Assembly (NCBI GenBank): GCA_016584495.1
Contig: WAID01000001.1
Span: 124,001-188,000 of the forward strand
Source of the DNA: Celoporthe dispersa
Lineage: Eukaryota > Ascomycota > Sordariomycetes > Diaporthales > Cryphonectriaceae
DNA length: 64,000 nt
Direction: 5' to 3'
Part shown: positions 34,900 through 45,908 of the stretch, one piece after another
Layout of the letters: every line of letters starts with the position of its first letter
How positions within the stretch are numbered: the first letter of the stretch is position 1
Position numbers and translations under genes: made by a program
Notes under the pieces: model-generated
Databases searched by the model: none
Told to the model about the DNA's origin: nothing
The model's input: the letters and a program-made list of their open reading frames with translations, nothing else

Positions 34900-35757
34900 A
34901 AAGAAACTCTCCCATATATTATGTTATAGACCTAAATTCTACATAGATCGATCGACGTTGACCGTACAGATACAATACTAGAATGACAAGACAGATCCGA
35001 GTTAATCATATCAATTATTATATATTATACGCATTGTAATCCATGCAAATGACTTTGCCGATTTTGGCATTCTGATTGCTGATCAATTCGTCAAGTCTCA
35101 ATACCTCTTACCTCCTTTACAAGTGGCTCCGAGGAGATCTCGAGTTCCCCCGTCAGCCGCTACCAAAACGCCATGGAAATTGATGTAACGGAGAGGTGAT
35201 ATCGTCTCTGCGTGCTTCTGGTCGAAATGGAAACACCTAGGGATGCTCACCAACCCAGCTTTTGCAGGATGTATAATCCAGGACGAGAAACATGTTTGTA
35301 TAGTAAAGTCTAATCCAATCACTTTGCGGAGCATTCGAGAACCAATCTAAAAATCACAGATGGAACACCACATGCAAAAGGGGGGAGTGCAAAAGGAGGG
35401 GGAGTGGAAGGGATATAACATCGTCTTTATAAAGGCCAGCCCAGCTGAGCTAGCAAGCCTTAGAGAGAACCAACAGGCATAATGGTAGTACTTTTGATTA
35501 CTACTCGAGCGCAAGTAACGGGCTGCAGAGGTTGTTGCGTGTCACAGGCGTACTCATCAAGAGCCCCCCTCAACTAGACCCAACGAGTCGATGAGGGAGG
35601 AAGACGGGCCTCTCGGACCACACCAAACGCACAGATTCCAGCCCTATAAAACCATCGATCTAGACCCTCGACGCCTCTATCCTTAGGCAAGAAGTCTACA
35701 TCGGATCAGGGCTTGGCGGTAGCCCTGATAGCTAGCAGCAGGTCCCGATCAGGACGC
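34900..35757. other. Intergenic between convergent genes
   Basis: 3' regions of the glycosyltransferase fusion gene and the FKBP gene. No gene is seen. This is roughly the border between the gene-poor left half and the denser right half. Confidence 0.45.
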
Positions 35758-36674
35758 CTACAGCTCAGCCTTCTCCTCGACGTCGTCGGTGTCCTTCAGG
35801 ATACCCTTGACAATGTTGACCGCCTCGCCCAACTTCTCGGTGATCTTGTTGACAATGTTGTTCTGTGTGGCCTCCTCCGCGGGGGTCTCCGTCGTGGCTG
35901 CTGGTGTCTCCTTGGTCACGATCGACTCGGGCTTGGGGACGCCGTCGATGCCGATCAGCTCCGTCTCGAAGACTGCCAGCACAATCGATTAGAACAAGCA
36001 CACGAGCATGTGAAACACACAAAGAACCGGCGGAGGGTGTAAGGGGACATACTCAGGGTCGATCCGGCAGGAATTGGTCCCATGGCTCGCTGGCCATATC
36101 CCTTGCTTGGAGGGATGGTGAGGGTCCTGGTGGTGGGGAGGGGAGAGTCAGCTCAACGGGACACGGCGATGGGCCTTGGCGAGATATAAGAAAAACGCCA
36201 GAGAACAACGGACCTCTTCTCGCCAATGCACATATCCAGCAGGCCCTCGTCCCAGCTGTCCATCACCAGAGTGTTAGAGTCCGACATGATATTCCGAGTA
36301 TCTTCCTCTTCACAGCAGTATCCTGTATATGTACGAACCCCTTGATGACCTGTCCGCTCCCGAGCTTGAACTGGAAGGGAGTTCCCCGGTCGTAGCCTAT
36401 AAAAGAGAGGGGGAAAAAAGCGAGGCGGGACATGCGTTAGCAGTTGTCATCACCATGCAGGCCAGCTGTGTGCAGCAGGGCACGACGTACTGGCATCGAA
36501 CTTGTTGCCGTTTTCGAGGGTGCCTCTGTAGTGCATGGAGACCTTGTCGCCGGACTGCGTCTTGCGCTCGCACTCGACAGGCAGCGTGACATCGATCTTG
36601 AGCTCGTCGCCAGAGGCGAGGACGCCCACAGCGGCCGAGGCCAGGAGCGAGAGCGTCACCAGGATTCGCTGCAT
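35758..36674 (-). CDS. FPR2: ER-lumen FKBP-type peptidyl-prolyl isomerase
   Basis: 190 aa in five exons: 36674-36491, 36396-36339, 36255-36214, 36126-36053 and 35972-35758. All have GT..AG borders and add up to 191 codons. A signal peptide covers about residues 1-20 (ILVTLSLLASAAVGVLA). The FKBP domain reads GDKVSMHYRGTLENGNKFDAS, YDRGTPFQFKLGSGQVIKGW, DEGLLDMCIGEKRTL, IPPSKGYGQRAMGPIPAGSTL and IFETELIGI, with the usual FK506-pocket aromatics. A tail of about 60 aa follows, Thr/Glu-rich and then helical, ending EEKAEL, a KDEL-like ER retrieval signal with Ala in place of Asp. It isomerises prolyl bonds to help folding of secreted proteins. It is divergent from the 2OG oxygenase gene, with starts 630 bases apart. 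Confidence 0.92.
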
Positions 36675-37305
36675 CTTGTTGATTGTTTCTGTTGGAGGGC
36701 GGCTGGGCAGATCGGTGCTGCTCGGGTAGTTCTGTGGGCGGTGCAGGCGTTGTCTGCAGCTGATTGTGTCGTGCAGGAAGGAAGATAGAGGCAAGTGCTG
36801 GAGACGTAGGAAATGTAGTGGTAGTAATGTAGCAGCCAGCAGCACTGGATGATTTGCAAGCTCCGTTACAGTAGAAGTTACGTTGTCCTGTCAAGGGTCC
36901 AGAAGGTACATTGGTACATAGTGTTTAGTCCTCCAGAGCTATCAAAGCCTACCGCGGTACCTTGGCGGCCTGGAGCCCTGGCACACCCCAGCACGTTAGC
37001 AGCTCCACGCCAAAAGGGGGACACGCTACAGGAGGCCAATCAGCCACCTACAGCACCTTTAGTCATCACCTGCTGGAGTCATGCAGGAAACACACAAAAA
37101 GGAGAGAATTAACAGCAATCAATCAATCTGATGCATCATTATGATCATGCAACCTTATAATCATCTGCCATCAGTCCACAGTTACATGAGCATGACGATA
37201 CTCTGCTACTTCCTCGTGATTGGACAAGTGGCTGATAAGTAATTCAATCGGGAAGCCGGGGAAGGGGGGGGGGCATTTTAAGTCCTTACTTGACGCGGTA
37301 CTCAG
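36675..37305. other. Divergent promoter region (FKBP / 2OG oxygenase)
   Basis: Shared 5' region of two divergent genes. It contains a run of G near 37265-37272. No other gene is seen. Confidence 0.45.
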
Positions 37306-38379
37306 ATGCAAGGTTCCATCCCTTTGCCAAGTAGTCTAGCATCTCATTTGATATCTGCACTGCATCATCGCTGCCACCAAGCCACGCTCCAGAGGATGAC
37401 CACAGCCTCTCCAGAGGCAGATCGCCCTGATCAGGTCGACGGAGAGGAGAAGGAGGGGTCTGACGAGGATTTCGATCTCTTCAGCGGCCAGGTCGGCGAT
37501 GCCTCGAGTGATGATGTGAAGAGATCTCTTGGGCAGCGCGCCGAGCTGGCGCGCCGCGAGAAGCTTGCTCGGCTCCCACCACCGTCCCAGCGGACATGTG
37601 CTCAGAACCGTATCGCATATGTCCTCTCTGGCCAGCGCCTCCAGCCTACACGTCTCGCGCGCGTGTTCAGCGTCGAGGAATGCGAACTTCTCATCTCTGC
37701 AGTCGTCGATTATGCTCAGAGGCAGGGTGGGCTGCAGAGGGACCGGCACGAGAAGTTTGCGACTACCGACGTGCCAGTCTCCGACCTCAGCCTCCCGCGT
37801 GACGACACCACGGGCGAGACCGTTGGTGATGCTGTCTTTACGTGGGTCTCAGAGCGGGTTCTGCGGCCCCTGGCCAGAACGACCGGCTTCAGACCACAGG
37901 ACCTCGGCCTCAAGGATCTGTTTGTTGTGTGCTACTGTGGAGGCCAGCCCGCAGCAAGACGAGACAATGTCCTCCGGCAATATCCCATCCCCTCCCAGCA
38001 GGCGTCGCTTGCCATCCACAGCGACGGGTGTCTGCTCAGCTTCTCGCTTCTGCTCAACCACCACGATGCCTTTGAGGGCGGCGGCACCTTCTTCAAGGGA
38101 TCTGGCGAGACCTTCCGGGTCGAGCAGGGTGACCTCCTGGTGCATGACGCAGGTCTGGAACGTGAGTCTGCACCCAAGAGAATGGGCAATATTTCCATTG
38201 ACATCGTCCCATGGCTGACTGGTCAACTCATATATTACACTTCAGACGCCGGTGCCGAGGTCATCAGTGGTCAGAGGATCATGTTAGTCGGCTTCGTCGA
38301 GACTGTCGATGTGCTCCGGGAAAAGCTCCTGTGGGAGAAAGCGAGCACCGAGAGACGATCCGTCCGTCGAGATAATTAA
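37306..38379 (+). CDS. 2-oxoglutarate/Fe(II)-dependent oxygenase (prolyl-4-hydroxylase-like fold)
   Basis: 329 aa in two exons (37306-38161, 38246-38379). The iron site is complete only after splicing. The HxD motif is HSDGCLLSF, followed by FEGGGTFF and GDLLVHDAGLE, and the intron junction then restores His in EHAGAEVISGQRIMLVGF (distal His plus the Arg that holds 2-oxoglutarate). Without the intron the second His is lost, which supports the splice sites. The N-terminal 90 residues are acidic and Ser-rich, with SDEDFDLFSG. A second in-frame ATG at 37396 (MTTASPEADRPDQ) may be the true start. The substrate is unknown. The fold suggests hydroxylation of a protein or small molecule. Confidence 0.85.
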   Translation: MQGSIPLPSSLASHLISALHHRCHQATLQRMTTASPEADRPDQVDGEEKEGSDEDFDLFSGQVGDASSDDVKRSLGQRAELARREKLARLPPPSQRTCAQNRIAYVLSGQRLQPTRLARVFSVEECELLISAVVDYAQRQGGLQRDRHEKFATTDVPVSDLSLPRDDTTGETVGDAVFTWVSERVLRPLARTTGFRPQDLGLKDLFVVCYCGGQPAARRDNVLRQYPIPSQQASLAIHSDGCLLSFSLLLNHHDAFEGGGTFFKGSGETFRVEQGDLLVHDAGLERESAPKRMGNISIDIVPWLTGQLIYYTSDAGAEVISGQRIMLVGFVETVDVLREKLLWEKASTERRSVRRDN

Positions 38380-40152
38380 TGCTTGACACTTGCCGCTGCG
38401 AGACCTGGTCTCAACACAGATATCCTGTGCAGCAACGTGATCCGGCGAACTAATCCACGCTACATGCACCCTGGGCACCCAAATCTGCAGCTCGTCAGCA
38501 GATTCATGGGTGCGAACCAGAACCCTGAGCCCTCCTCCTTCGGCGGCTGGCAAGCAGTCATCATCGCGCCTCTGGGTCACACAACACCACGAGGCAGCCC
38601 CATGTCAACAAACCTGGCTGCATGCCGCATAAGCGGGAATTAATTAAGGTCCATGTCCCGACTCAAGCCTGGCATTATAGGCCCAGTGCGCCTTTATCAG
38701 ACCTCTCCACGTCGTAATTGCTGAACACGAAGTCACCTAATCCTGCCCTCGCATATCAGTCTTGAGGCTCTAGGGGACTTCCAAATCGCCTATTACTATT
38801 TATTATTAATAACCCCGTCTCCCCTTTTTGACACATGGAAAAAGAAAAGGTTACCCACTACTTCAAAAAGACCAAGAGTGCTGCCGTGTCTCCCGAGGGC
38901 TTGGTATGCTTGAACAGCTCCTGGCTTCTTAGGATTCCATTTTGGGGATTCAGGACGTCTCAGCTGAGTCGTTGCTTACTGAGGCTTTTTCACAACCCCT
39001 CCATCCCAACAGCCGGAGGGATTGCGCCTCATGAGCCAGCCGTTCCTACGACGGCCCCCATGCACAGCTCCCTGACACCGATGATGAGAACAAGAGGCCA
39101 ACCATGCGGCTGAGATCCCAGAAACTTTCTGCCAGACGTCGGCATATTGATGTTTTTTTTTTTTTTTTTTTTTTTTTTCAGGGCCCCCACGTCGTGAAAC
39201 CCGATGTTTCGAACTCTTACTCCAGCTGCGAGGTTGGAGTCCGCCTCCACTGTTCTGAAAAGTCTTCTAATCCTGACCTTGGCACAATTCAAAGTAGAGC
39301 AGAGTAAGGGTTCCAGTGTACCTGGTCTGTGTGCGTTCCAGGGGGGAGGGAAAGGGGGTGTACTCACACCAACCCAGCTACTCAGTGCAGTTGCCTTACC
39401 TCGAACGAAGATAATGTTGTCTTGACCTTGACAGGGTATCATGGCACCAGGATGGTCAGGATGAACCTTGGTTGTGGTCTGTATTCCGTGTTAAGTCTGC
39501 CAAGTATGCCAGCGGGCTCGAAGAGGACTTGGATTTGTCATGATAAGTGCACGAGGGAATTACGATGTCCTACGAAGATCAGCAAGTGATCAGTATCCCG
39601 CGAGCCCACGAGTGGAAAAACGATCCTATGTCTTAATGATCAGCATGACCCCCAATGCCTCCAGCTTGCCTCGGTGCTCACCCTAGCACTAAAACGCTCC
39701 CAAGTTGAAGGGTGTAATTTTCTACTTCTTGGGGGAGACTGGCCCACGGGACGGCCCTCGATCAGGCCTGTTCAGAAGGGGCGCAGCTGGTGCGTGGTCC
39801 CCCTGGACATGGAGAGGCCGACGGGGCTGTAAAACGAGATGTGGGATGGGTGGTTCTTCTTTTCTTTTTTCCATAAGAGCCGCATTTGTTGCGCTGGACC
39901 CCAGGAGGGAGTACATTGACTCATCTGACTGGTAGTTACATACTTCTCTCTGTCGAAGGCATCAACCGACACGTTTTCCAATGAGTATAAAATCCGGCAT
40001 GTGTCTTCTTTCGCCCTTTCTTCGTTTTGCGGATTAAGACCAAGTCACACGACGAATACCGTTGATCCTCAACTATACCTGATCTTCTACTACAACTCTG
40101 TCTCTAGTCTTCTTCTTAACCCTCACGCTCATCGCTCTTGGTCAACGAAAAG
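38380..40152. other. Intergenic with a T26 run
   Basis: No supported gene. A run of 26 T lies at 39153-39178. Several open frames of 60-130 aa span it without domains. The promoter of the small protein at 40153 is at the right end. Confidence 0.45.
39153..39178. repeat. Poly-T run (26 T)
   Basis: An uninterrupted run of 26 T. It could be a poly-A tail left by a retro-inserted sequence on the minus strand or simple slippage. I see no element next to it. Confidence 0.8.
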
Positions 40153-40519
40153 ATGGCCCGCGGCAATCCATATCCTGTTGTCATCCACCAGGCGTCAGGA
40201 ACCAGAGACGCGGCATCGGTCAGCTCAACGGCCACTCCCGCTTCTATCAAGTCATTCCAGGACTCCGAGACCTATAACGGATCAGAGACCCCGAGCGAAT
40301 CTTCAAGTATACGAGAAGACAGTGCAAGCGGTAAGTCCCAGGATTCCGAAGTCAGGATTGTCCATACAATCCTTGGTCAGGGCCTACTAATTACTGACTC
40401 CTGGGCCATGTTTAGTCACCCTTTTCGATAATGCAAAGAATAGAGTCAACACTCGTACAGGCCAGGTTGTCACGGTATCGCAGCATGGCTTCAGCACAGG
40501 CCAGGCCAGTGGCAGCTAA
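40153..40519 (+). CDS. Small disordered fungal protein of unknown function
   Basis: 93 aa in two exons (40153-40330, 40416-40519). The intron has a canonical GTAAGT donor, a CTAAT/CTGAC branch region and a TTTAG acceptor. The first 58 residues are Ser/Thr/Glu-rich and low complexity (SETPSESSSIREDSAS), so likely unstructured. The second exon is compact and patterned (VTLFDNAKNRVNTRTGQVVTV, then SQHGFSTGQASGS). The match of frame and splice signals is the main support. I do not recognise the family. The pattern resembles small stress-related or developmentally expressed fungal proteins, but that is a guess. Confidence 0.6.
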
Positions 40520-41241
40520 GCTCGGAATCTTGCTCTCGAGGGAGCCGCGCCTGAATAAGGAACCGGTGGGGAGAGGCTCTAAAGAGGCGGGTTCTATTAC
40601 CACACGACGGGACAGTTATATAGAAATAGGAGCAAGCTCCTTGCTGCCTTGAGGTACTTGCTTGAGCCCAAAGGCAACATAACCTCTCTCAAGAGTTTGG
40701 AACAAGCATAGAAGAACATCAAACGGCGTGTTTTGGCCATAAATGTAAAGCACCTGAGCGTACCGAACGCCACGACTTCATTCACCAATGGATATTTAAT
40801 TCTGCTCTTTGTCCCTGCCTTTCACTTTTACGCTACCCATCTTGGAGAGGAGCAGACGTGGATGCGTTAACACCAGGTCGGGGGATCGTAGAGGCACAAC
40901 ACCCCTGGGGAAGCACGTCTACGCATCAAGGGTAGTGAATTGTCTTGATGGCGTATACTTGCTCTCAACTCAGAATGACAGACGAGAAGTATTACCAGTC
41001 AAATACATCATATTGAAATTCTTTTTCGTCTCATATCCTAAAGGCGGACATGATTTGATAGTTGGGTGCTGGATACATAGATGTTGGTATGAAGAGCCAT
41101 GCGCGCCCAGAGAGAAGATATAGAGAGATGCTGTTCTCCCGCGATCCCCTTCCCAAGGCCCTTCCGCGTATCGATGATGCGCTGAGATGATCTCCACCCA
41201 AGGTCGCAGCCCCCAATCCTCTCGCACAGGTTCCTTTGTAG
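40520..41241. other. Intergenic, no gene seen
   Basis: Sequence between the 3' ends of the small-protein gene and the RPEL gene. Nothing coding is supported. Confidence 0.45.
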
Positions 41242-41764
41242 TTAAGCACCACCCTCACGCTTGGCGTACTCCTCCTCGATGGCCTCGCGGTACTTCTCGT
41301 CGGGCGACCTTGGGTCTTCGTCAGCGGCGAGGACGCCCTTCTTGATGAGCTCTTCCGGCGTTGGGCGGTTGGCGATCTTGTCGTTCAGGGAGTCGGCTCG
41401 CATGTGCTTCTCGAGCTGTGATTGGAGGAGGGCCACCGAGAGTCAGCACGGGTGACTGGGTGCACGCGCGAAGCCTAGCAAGGGTAGGGGAGAGGGGGAT
41501 CGAACCTCCTTCTGCTGAGCCTGCAGGCCGGGGGCGGCGGTGGACGCGGGGAGAATGTTCTCTGCGGTGTAGATTGTTCCATCAGCCCAAGACGTCGGCG
41601 CGGGAGAAGGGCTAGGATCAAGGAGCGGTCCTCTCACTCTCGATTAGCTCTGCACGGTCAGGGCGCCGAGCGAGGTGCTTCTCGAGGGAGTTGCGGCGGG
41701 CGCCAGCATCAGCATGGCTAATGGAAGACTCGTCGACGACGGGGGCTGTGTTCTCATCGGCCAT
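41242..41764 (-). CDS. RPEL-repeat protein
   Basis: 118 aa in three exons (41764-41638, 41561-41506, 41415-41242). After splicing it has two RPEL repeats: SLEKHLARRPDRAELIEKNIL (about residues 26-46) and SLNDKIANRPTPEELIKKGVL (about 73-93). A linker rich in Ala, Pro and Gln separates them. An acidic C-terminus (SPDEKYREAIEEEYAKREGGA) follows. Each repeat is split or flanked by an intron, and the motifs are whole only with the splice sites given. RPEL motifs bind G-actin in animal MRTF and Phactr proteins. In fungi, small RPEL proteins of this size are known but their role is unclear. It is divergent from the DUF1776 gene at a distance of 1.8 kb. Confidence 0.85.
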
Positions 41765-43547
41765 TTTGGAGATGTTTGCTCGTTATAGCTTGTCTCGGGT
41801 GGTGGCTGGGGAAATGTCAACCTGCTCACGGCTACAGTGTTGATCGTTCCAGATCGGGAGAAGACGAGCAGTGCAAGCCAGGAACGGTCGACGGTTTGGT
41901 CCCAGACGTTGTTGGGGTTTGGGTAGACAGAGAAGTACTATGTAGAAAGAGAGAGAGACATCTGGAAGGGGGGGTGTGGAGATGGGCATGGAAATGGAGT
42001 TGGAGACGGGAGACGGAAGTGGACAAGGGAAAAAGGAGGCAGAATGCGGGGGTGGGCAATGACGATGTGTGTGCTGGTCCCACCAGCCCGAACAACAAAC
42101 AACACTACTCATAGTACACCACCAAAGTTATTGTCTCCCAGTGGCAACGAATTAACCTCATCCAGATGTACCTTGGGCCACGCCCTTGGCTGGACACAGG
42201 AGTACGGGTGTCAGAGGCAGTAGCAGTAGTAACAGCTCCCGTGCCTTCCATTATGGCATGATGTCAGAGCTGTGATTATGCGGTACAGCAGTACAGTACT
42301 TTCATGCCGCTGCTACTACATACTAATTACTATGTACATGTGGTACTGTATACTTCATGAGCCCCACCTTGGTGAGCTAGCCACATGCCCAGCCCCGCAT
42401 TCTAGGCCTGGAAGGACCCCTGCTTACCCTCACCAGCTGCATCACAAGTCTGCTTCGTGGCAGCTGCCACCAGGGGTTCTTAAGGCCCTGGAGCAGGAGA
42501 GGGTCCAAGGGCCACCTGCCGACCACGCAACCATACCGAGCAGACTGCTCCCAACCAACGAAAATAGAAGAACCCCTTGTCACCTCATACATTGTAGAAG
42601 TCAGCACGGGAGGGGGCATGAGAGCCTTGGGCGCATTCACTGTGAATGCTTGGCCACTATCTCCTATTTTATTTTGGCTTGGTGGGTCCTCGAGCAACAC
42701 ATCCCAGAGCAGGACCTGAGCAGTGATTGGGTGGCACCTGGTCCACTACAAACATAGCTCATGGAAGAGGGGTCAGTTCAGGAATGAGTCTTGAAAGGTA
42801 GTCAGTTATTTGTGTGGTTTTTTTTTGTGCCCACATACTCGAGCACAGTGAACAGGACTTTCATCATACACATTAGACCTGGGAGAGGCAGAGCCTGGTA
42901 ATGGGAGTCAGGCATGAGCACAAGACTCAACACCACTCAATAGTCACAAGAGATCTGTTAGAGAGCTCATAGCCCTGCGTGCAGCCTTGCCCCAGACTAA
43001 TTTCTTCTCTCTAGCTTCAACACGCAAGCACAAATCAATGTAATGGATTGTGTCCTCACACTCTTAATGATGACGGGGCGTCACATGTGCAATGCTTCTG
43101 AAGCCAGCTCAAGGATCCCACCCCTGGAACTGGCATGCTCAGCGGTCACAACTGCCCAGGTGCATGCATGATCTATCTCGTCCATGATTTGATAGAAAAG
43201 AAAGAAGAAAAAAAAGGCAGACAAAAAGAGGGCAAGGGAAAGCTATTGTGTGAGATACTCTCATGTACAGTACATACAGTGCATACTTGGTAATTACAAC
43301 CTCTCATTCAAAGCAAATAAGAGCCCGGGGGGGGGGGCATGTAGGAGGGAAGGCGTTAGTGAGTAGTAGTACAGCACATACCATAGTAAACCCACGGTGT
43401 GTAGACGCGCGATAACACTGATAGGCGCAAGAGAATGTCGTCACCCCGCCGCCATTGCCGTCTCTCGACAAACGCTACTTCCTTCCACCAACAACAAAGC
43501 AATCCACAGTCCCAACACCAAAAACCGGATTTGGACTCTCTACAAGC
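41765..43547. other. Divergent intergenic region with GTAC palindromes and a G11 run
   Basis: About 1.8 kb without a supportable gene. A 161-aa open frame at 42272-42757 has no domain or splice logic. GTAC/TACATAC palindromic patches occur near 42283-42300 and 43263-43290, and a run of 11 G at 43327-43337. Confidence 0.45.
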
Positions 43548-45210
43548 ATGTCTGCAGACGATCAGCAGTTCCTCGACGTGGTGAGCCGTTTCTTCCTCCC
43601 AGACAGACACACACACACACACAAGGAGAACACCGCACTAACCTGCAAGGGCGGCAGTTGTCATCAATACCCAACGAGGTCAGGCGCTATTCGGGCGAGG
43701 TGGCCGATGCCATCGACCGCCATGTCGACAAGATTGCGGACCAGGTGAGAGATGCCCTGTCGGCGCAGGACTGGCTGCCAGATGCCATCCGCCCACGCAG
43801 CAGACCAACACCACCGCCAGCAGCCCTCGCAGGCCCCGCCTCGCTCTACGAAAAAGCCCACGCCTGGGTCTCGAGACACAAGGTCCTGACCGGGGTCGTG
43901 GTGCTCGCTGCCGGCGTTGTGGTGTATCGCGGGTACAGAAAGAGCAGGTCTGCCAGGAGGGCAAGGCGGGCGAGGCGGGCGAGAAACGGGGCCCGCCTCG
44001 AGGTCGTGGTGATCGCAGGCTCGCCGAACCTGCCGCTCACGCGGTCTCTCGCGCTGGATCTGGAGAGGCGCGGCTTCATCGTCTTCATCGCGTGCAACAC
44101 CCTGGACGACGAGACCACGGTGCAGAACATGCAGAACATCACGAGGCCGGACATCCGGCCCCTAGGTATCGATATTACCGACGTAAGTCCCGTGTCCTTG
44201 TCCTTGTCTGCCTGGCTGGTGCTGCCATGGCACGTGGCGCGTGCAGACCCTCGCTGACGACGACGACGACGACAACAACAACAACAACAGCCCCCCAGCG
44301 CCGGCGCCTCTATCGAGCGGTTTGCCCAGTACCTGCAGACGCCACACGCCGCCGTGCCCGGCGCAAAGCCCAACTATCTCACCCTGCGGTCCGTCATACT
44401 CATCCCCTCCCTCAGCTACCAGACCTCGCCGATCGCCACCATCCCGCCATCAAGCTTCGCCGACCTCTTCAATACGCATCTCCTGCGACCCATCCTCACT
44501 ATACAGGCATTCCTGCCCCTCTTGACGGCAAGGCTGGCCTCAGCCGGCGACAGGGCCCCGCCCAGGGTGCTGGTGTTCACCCCGTCCATCATCTCCTCCA
44601 TCAACCCGCCGTTCCACGCCCCCGAGGCGACCGTGTGCTCGGCCCTGGCGGCCTTCACAGACGTGCTTGCCGGCGAGCTGCGGCCCTCTCGATCCCCGTT
44701 ACCCACGTCCAGCTGGGGACGTTCGACTTTGCCGGCTTCACCCCCGCGGCGCTGAGGTATTCGTCGGCGGTACAGCAGGGCCTGCTCCCCGCGCCGAGCT
44801 CTGCCGAGACGCTCGCATGGCCCGAGGCCGCGCGGCACACCTACGGGCGCAACTTTGTGAGCACTTCGTCCTCGGCCATCTCGGCCGGTCGGGTCCGCGG
44901 CCTGAGGGGCAGCTCGCTGCGGGACCTGCACCACACCGTCTTCGACGTGATCGACGGGTCCAACACCAGCAGCGTCGTGAGGGTCGGCCTGGGCGCGGAC
45001 CTGTACGGGTTTGTGGGCAGGTTTGTCCCGCGCTCCCTGGTGGGCTGGATGATGGGCATGCGCCGTGTGGATGAGCTCTCGGCCTGGCATTCCAGCAGCA
45101 GCTACCAGCCGAGCTCGAGATTCGGCAGCGAGAACGGGGACGGGCCGGCCTCGGAATACGTCTCTGTGCAGCCGGAGCATGTCGACGCCAATATCTGGAA
45201 GGAGCAGTAG
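43548..45210 (+). CDS. DUF1776 family protein (SDR-like fold, membrane-anchored)
   Basis: About 492 aa in three exons (43548-43580, 43658-44182, 44291-45210). Exon 1 encodes only MSADDQQFLDV. Exon 2 begins LSSIPNEVRRYSGEVADAID and carries a likely membrane helix (VLTGVVVLAAGVVVYRGY), a strongly basic patch of Arg/Ala repeats, then a Rossmann-like start (LEVVVIAGSPNLPLTRSLALDLERRGFIVF). Exon 3 has ASIERFAQYLQTP, VLVFTPSI and the conserved HVQLGTFDF-containing end. The frame is broken at about 44681-44684. Adding one base gives GELRALSIPVTHVQLG, and total length becomes 493 codons. The second intron ends in a (GAC)n(AAC)n microsatellite that itself supplies the AG. Function is not established for the family. 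Confidence 0.82.
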
Positions 45211-45908
45211 CAGCAGTAAGTGTGTGCTGTTGCGGGCTGTTGGCGCACAGGAGGTAGTTATTGTCTAGGTATCGCCGCCACTCGTCCTCCTCCTTCTCCC
45301 GCTGGAAGAGAAACCTCCCCCCTCCCCCCCCCGGCCGCCTTACTTTCCACTCCCCTCACATCGGCTCGCCAGGTGCGCACTCGTCAGTTACCTACTATGT
45401 CTTATACATGTCCTGTGGGCGATACCTCTGGCGATCATCATTGGCATGAACAAGATGGGAGCACTGATGATGTGTATGTAGTAGATGGCGAGCAGAGAAG
45501 CTGTCATTAAGGAAACCAGCGCAATCAGAATTTGCAAGAAGGGCCACTGTTGTAACATGGCCCTTGTCTGGTACACATACGCATGAAAAGGTGGCGAGAA
45601 AGAAGAAAGAGAAAGAAAGAAAAAAAAATGAAACTTTCCCACCCTCCTTCTTTCTGGCAGCATCTGAAGGCCAGTCGAAATGATGACGAATGAAGCAAAA
45701 TGGAGGGTATCCTAACGCCTTCCATGACCAAATACAACCGCCCCCGCCCCCTTCTTTCTCTCCTCTCTCTTCTCGAACCCCCCTTCCGGCTGTCCCGGCC
45801 TGACCACTGCATACAGTCCGAACGCAGCTCAGCCCAAAGGGGAAAAGAAAAAAAATTAGCGGTGATCCCGATCTCTGACGGCCAGTGTTATTGTTGTTGT
45901 TGTTGTTG
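45211..45908. other. Intergenic between convergent genes
   Basis: Pyrimidine-rich 3' regions of the DUF1776 and sulfurtransferase genes. No gene is seen. A TTG repeat at about 45893-45910 touches the sulfurtransferase stop. Confidence 0.45.

Noticed and set aside
41480..41515. tRNA-like GGTTCGATCC on the minus strand
   Set aside because: It is the 5' end of an RPEL-gene intron. No cloverleaf is possible.
42272..42757. Open frame of 161 aa on the plus strand
   Set aside because: No domain, no splice support, and it crosses intergenic repeats.
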